This document shows, in pieces, positions 62,977 through 64,000 of a stretch of 64,000 bases of DNA. Below the pieces are notes generated by a model that was not told the DNA's origin, did not search any database, and saw only the letters and a program-made list of their open reading frames with translations. Position numbers and translations under genes: made by a program. Position 1 is the first letter of the stretch. Every line of letters begins with the position of its first letter. Origin of the DNA: SIG672 sp045580325 (GTDB lineage: Bacteria; Bacillota; Clostridia; Oscillospirales; CAG-272). The DNA is taken from contig JAZNNR010000012.1 of assembly GCA_045580325.1 (NCBI GenBank), forward strand, positions 1 to 64,000. Reading direction: 5' to 3'.

Positions 62977-63984
62977 TTATTTCGCCCCCATTCTTATTCT
63001 CGGGTCAATGAAACCGTAGCTTATGTCGATAACTATACCTGCAGTAAGGCTAACCAGCGTATAGAAACCGGAGAGCAGCATAAAGAAGTCGTAATCCTGG
63101 AAGGTGATGGAGTTAAGATAAAGTCCGCCAACACCGTTGATAGCAAACATTCTTTCGATGATGAGCGATCCCGAAAGTACCGATACAAATTCACTGAGTA
63201 TCGACGGGAAAATAACTACCATCGAGTTACGCATAGCGTGGCGATAGATAGCCTGACGCTTTGTCAGACCCTTCGTTCTCGCAAGAAGCATAAACTCTCC
63301 TGTAAGTACCTCCGAAAGCTCTGCACGCGTATAACGCGCATATCCTGCAATAGAACCGAGGCAGAGCGCGAAAACTGCGGGAATCATCGAATGGAATACT
63401 TCCCACGTAAAATACTCGTTACTCGTTAGCATAGTAAGCGGGAACCAACCGAGCTTAAAGCAGAATACGTACTGAAGCATAAGCGCAAGTACTACCGAAG
63501 GAATAGATATAAGTAGGATTATAAAAATATTGATAAGCTGGTCCTGCCACTTATTCTTTTTAAGCGCGGCAAGAATACCGAGCCCGAGACCGATCGGTAC
63601 TCCTATAAGGGTCGAGTAAATATTTATAAGTATCGTCGGAGGAAGATGGCTTACGAATACGTCCCACAGGTTCATATTAAGATACTCGCCGTAGGTAGTC
63701 GCAATACCGAAGTCACCCTTTGTGATTATTCTTTTAAGGTATGTACCGTACTGAATGAGTATCGGGACTCTGTCATAGTCGTAAACTCCGTTTTCGCCCT
63801 CACGAATGTTGGTAATCCAACCTCTTCCTTCGAGAGTTTTCATAACTACTATGGGGTCCTGTCCCGGAAGAGCATTAGTAGGGATCGGAAGAAGCTTGAT
63901 GAGCACAAAACACATCGTAAAAATGATGATGAATGTGAACAACATCAGACCAAGACGCTTCGACACATATTTAAACATATACAT
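62977..63984 (-). CDS. oppB: Oligopeptide ABC permease OppB
   Basis: 335 residues, complete. It begins FKYVSKRLGLMLFTFIIIFT and has the extracytoplasmic loop after the first helix, then five more helices. The permease loop is LLARTKGLTKRQAIYRHAMRNS, and the protein ends DPRIRMGAK as usual. GAGGAG lies eight bases upstream of the ATG, which is close to the window edge; the promoter and any oppA gene lie beyond it. It is the first complete gene of the oppBCDF operon seen here. Confidence 0.93.
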   Translation of the reverse strand: MYMFKYVSKRLGLMLFTFIIIFTMCFVLIKLLPIPTNALPGQDPIVVMKTLEGRGWITNIREGENGVYDYDRVPILIQYGTYLKRIITKGDFGIATTYGEYLNMNLWDVFVSHLPPTILINIYSTLIGVPIGLGLGILAALKKNKWQDQLINIFIILLISIPSVVLALMLQYVFCFKLGWFPLTMLTSNEYFTWEVFHSMIPAVFALCLGSIAGYARYTRAELSEVLTGEFMLLARTKGLTKRQAIYRHAMRNSMVVIFPSILSEFVSVLSGSLIIERMFAINGVGGLYLNSITFQDYDFFMLLSGFYTLVSLTAGIVIDISYGFIDPRIRMGAK

Positions 63985-64000
63985 AGTTTTTTCTCCTCTG

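Noticed and set aside
1..64000. Prophage, integrative element or insertion sequence
   Set aside because: No integrase, transposase, phage structural or conjugation gene was seen; gene order is housekeeping throughout.

Overview
The window looks like a chromosome segment of an anaerobic, endospore-forming member of the Clostridia (Bacillota), probably an uncultured gut lineage. The evidence is the gene content. There is a spoIVA gene next to a YlmC/YmxH-type sporulation gene, a class B sortase, a PhoP/PhoR-type phosphate system, radical SAM enzymes, an Rnf-like pair, strong AAAGGAGG ribosome sites, several TTG starts and many near-consensus sigma-A promoters with 17-base spacers. I see no phage, insertion sequence, CRISPR array, rRNA or tRNA gene. 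Most genes are conserved housekeeping genes, with a few accessory or surface genes between them.

Layout. 1-4.7 kb (-): ilvE, an RluA-type pseudouridine synthase, a DUF3810 membrane metalloprotease and murA. 4.9-7 kb: a secreted protein with a cadherin-like domain and weak SLH-like repeats, and a zinc-ribbon membrane protein. 7-14.4 kb (+): uvrB-uvrA, sortase B, peptidase T. 14.4-14.75 kb: two dispersed inverted-repeat elements. 14.75-23.4 kb (-): ylmC/ymxH-like gene, spoIVA, a membrane protein, an EF-G paralogue without the catalytic histidine, a TIGR01212-type radical SAM protein and a divergent rnfC-rnfD pair. 23.6-31.9 kb (+): a PHO-box-like promoter, Na/Pi cotransporter, PhoP-like regulator, PhoR-like kinase, trmO, hisS, aspS. 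31.9-41 kb (-): a 962-residue protein with a GAP1-N-like start and a 1965-residue surface protein built of 107-residue cysteine-rich repeats. 41-44.4 kb (-): typA-pyk. 44.5-48.8 kb (+): a small unknown protein, a SPASM radical SAM enzyme, an ABC exporter and a DUF4886 lipoprotein. 48.9-51 kb (-): a zinc-ribbon membrane protein and a CNNM/CorC-type gene with a structured leader and leader ORF. 51.1-57.5 kb (+): argS, yebC, then a leader-peptide attenuator in front of a heterodimeric ABC exporter. 57.6-64 kb (-): oppBCDF plus a DUF3899 gene; OppC, OppD and OppF all carry large insertions.

The most interesting material is: (1) the exporter attenuator at 53.7-53.95 kb, arranged like Bacillus bmrB-bmrCD; (2) the leader ORF and stem-loop upstream of the CNNM gene; (3) the orphan RnfC/RnfD pair that has lost the flavin and NADH motifs; (4) the 642-bp higher-order repeat of the giant surface protein; (5) the insertion-laden Opp transporter; and (6) the four-copy 11-bp-period PHO box that links phosphate uptake to its own two-component system. 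All functional statements are from reading the sequence; no database search was run.
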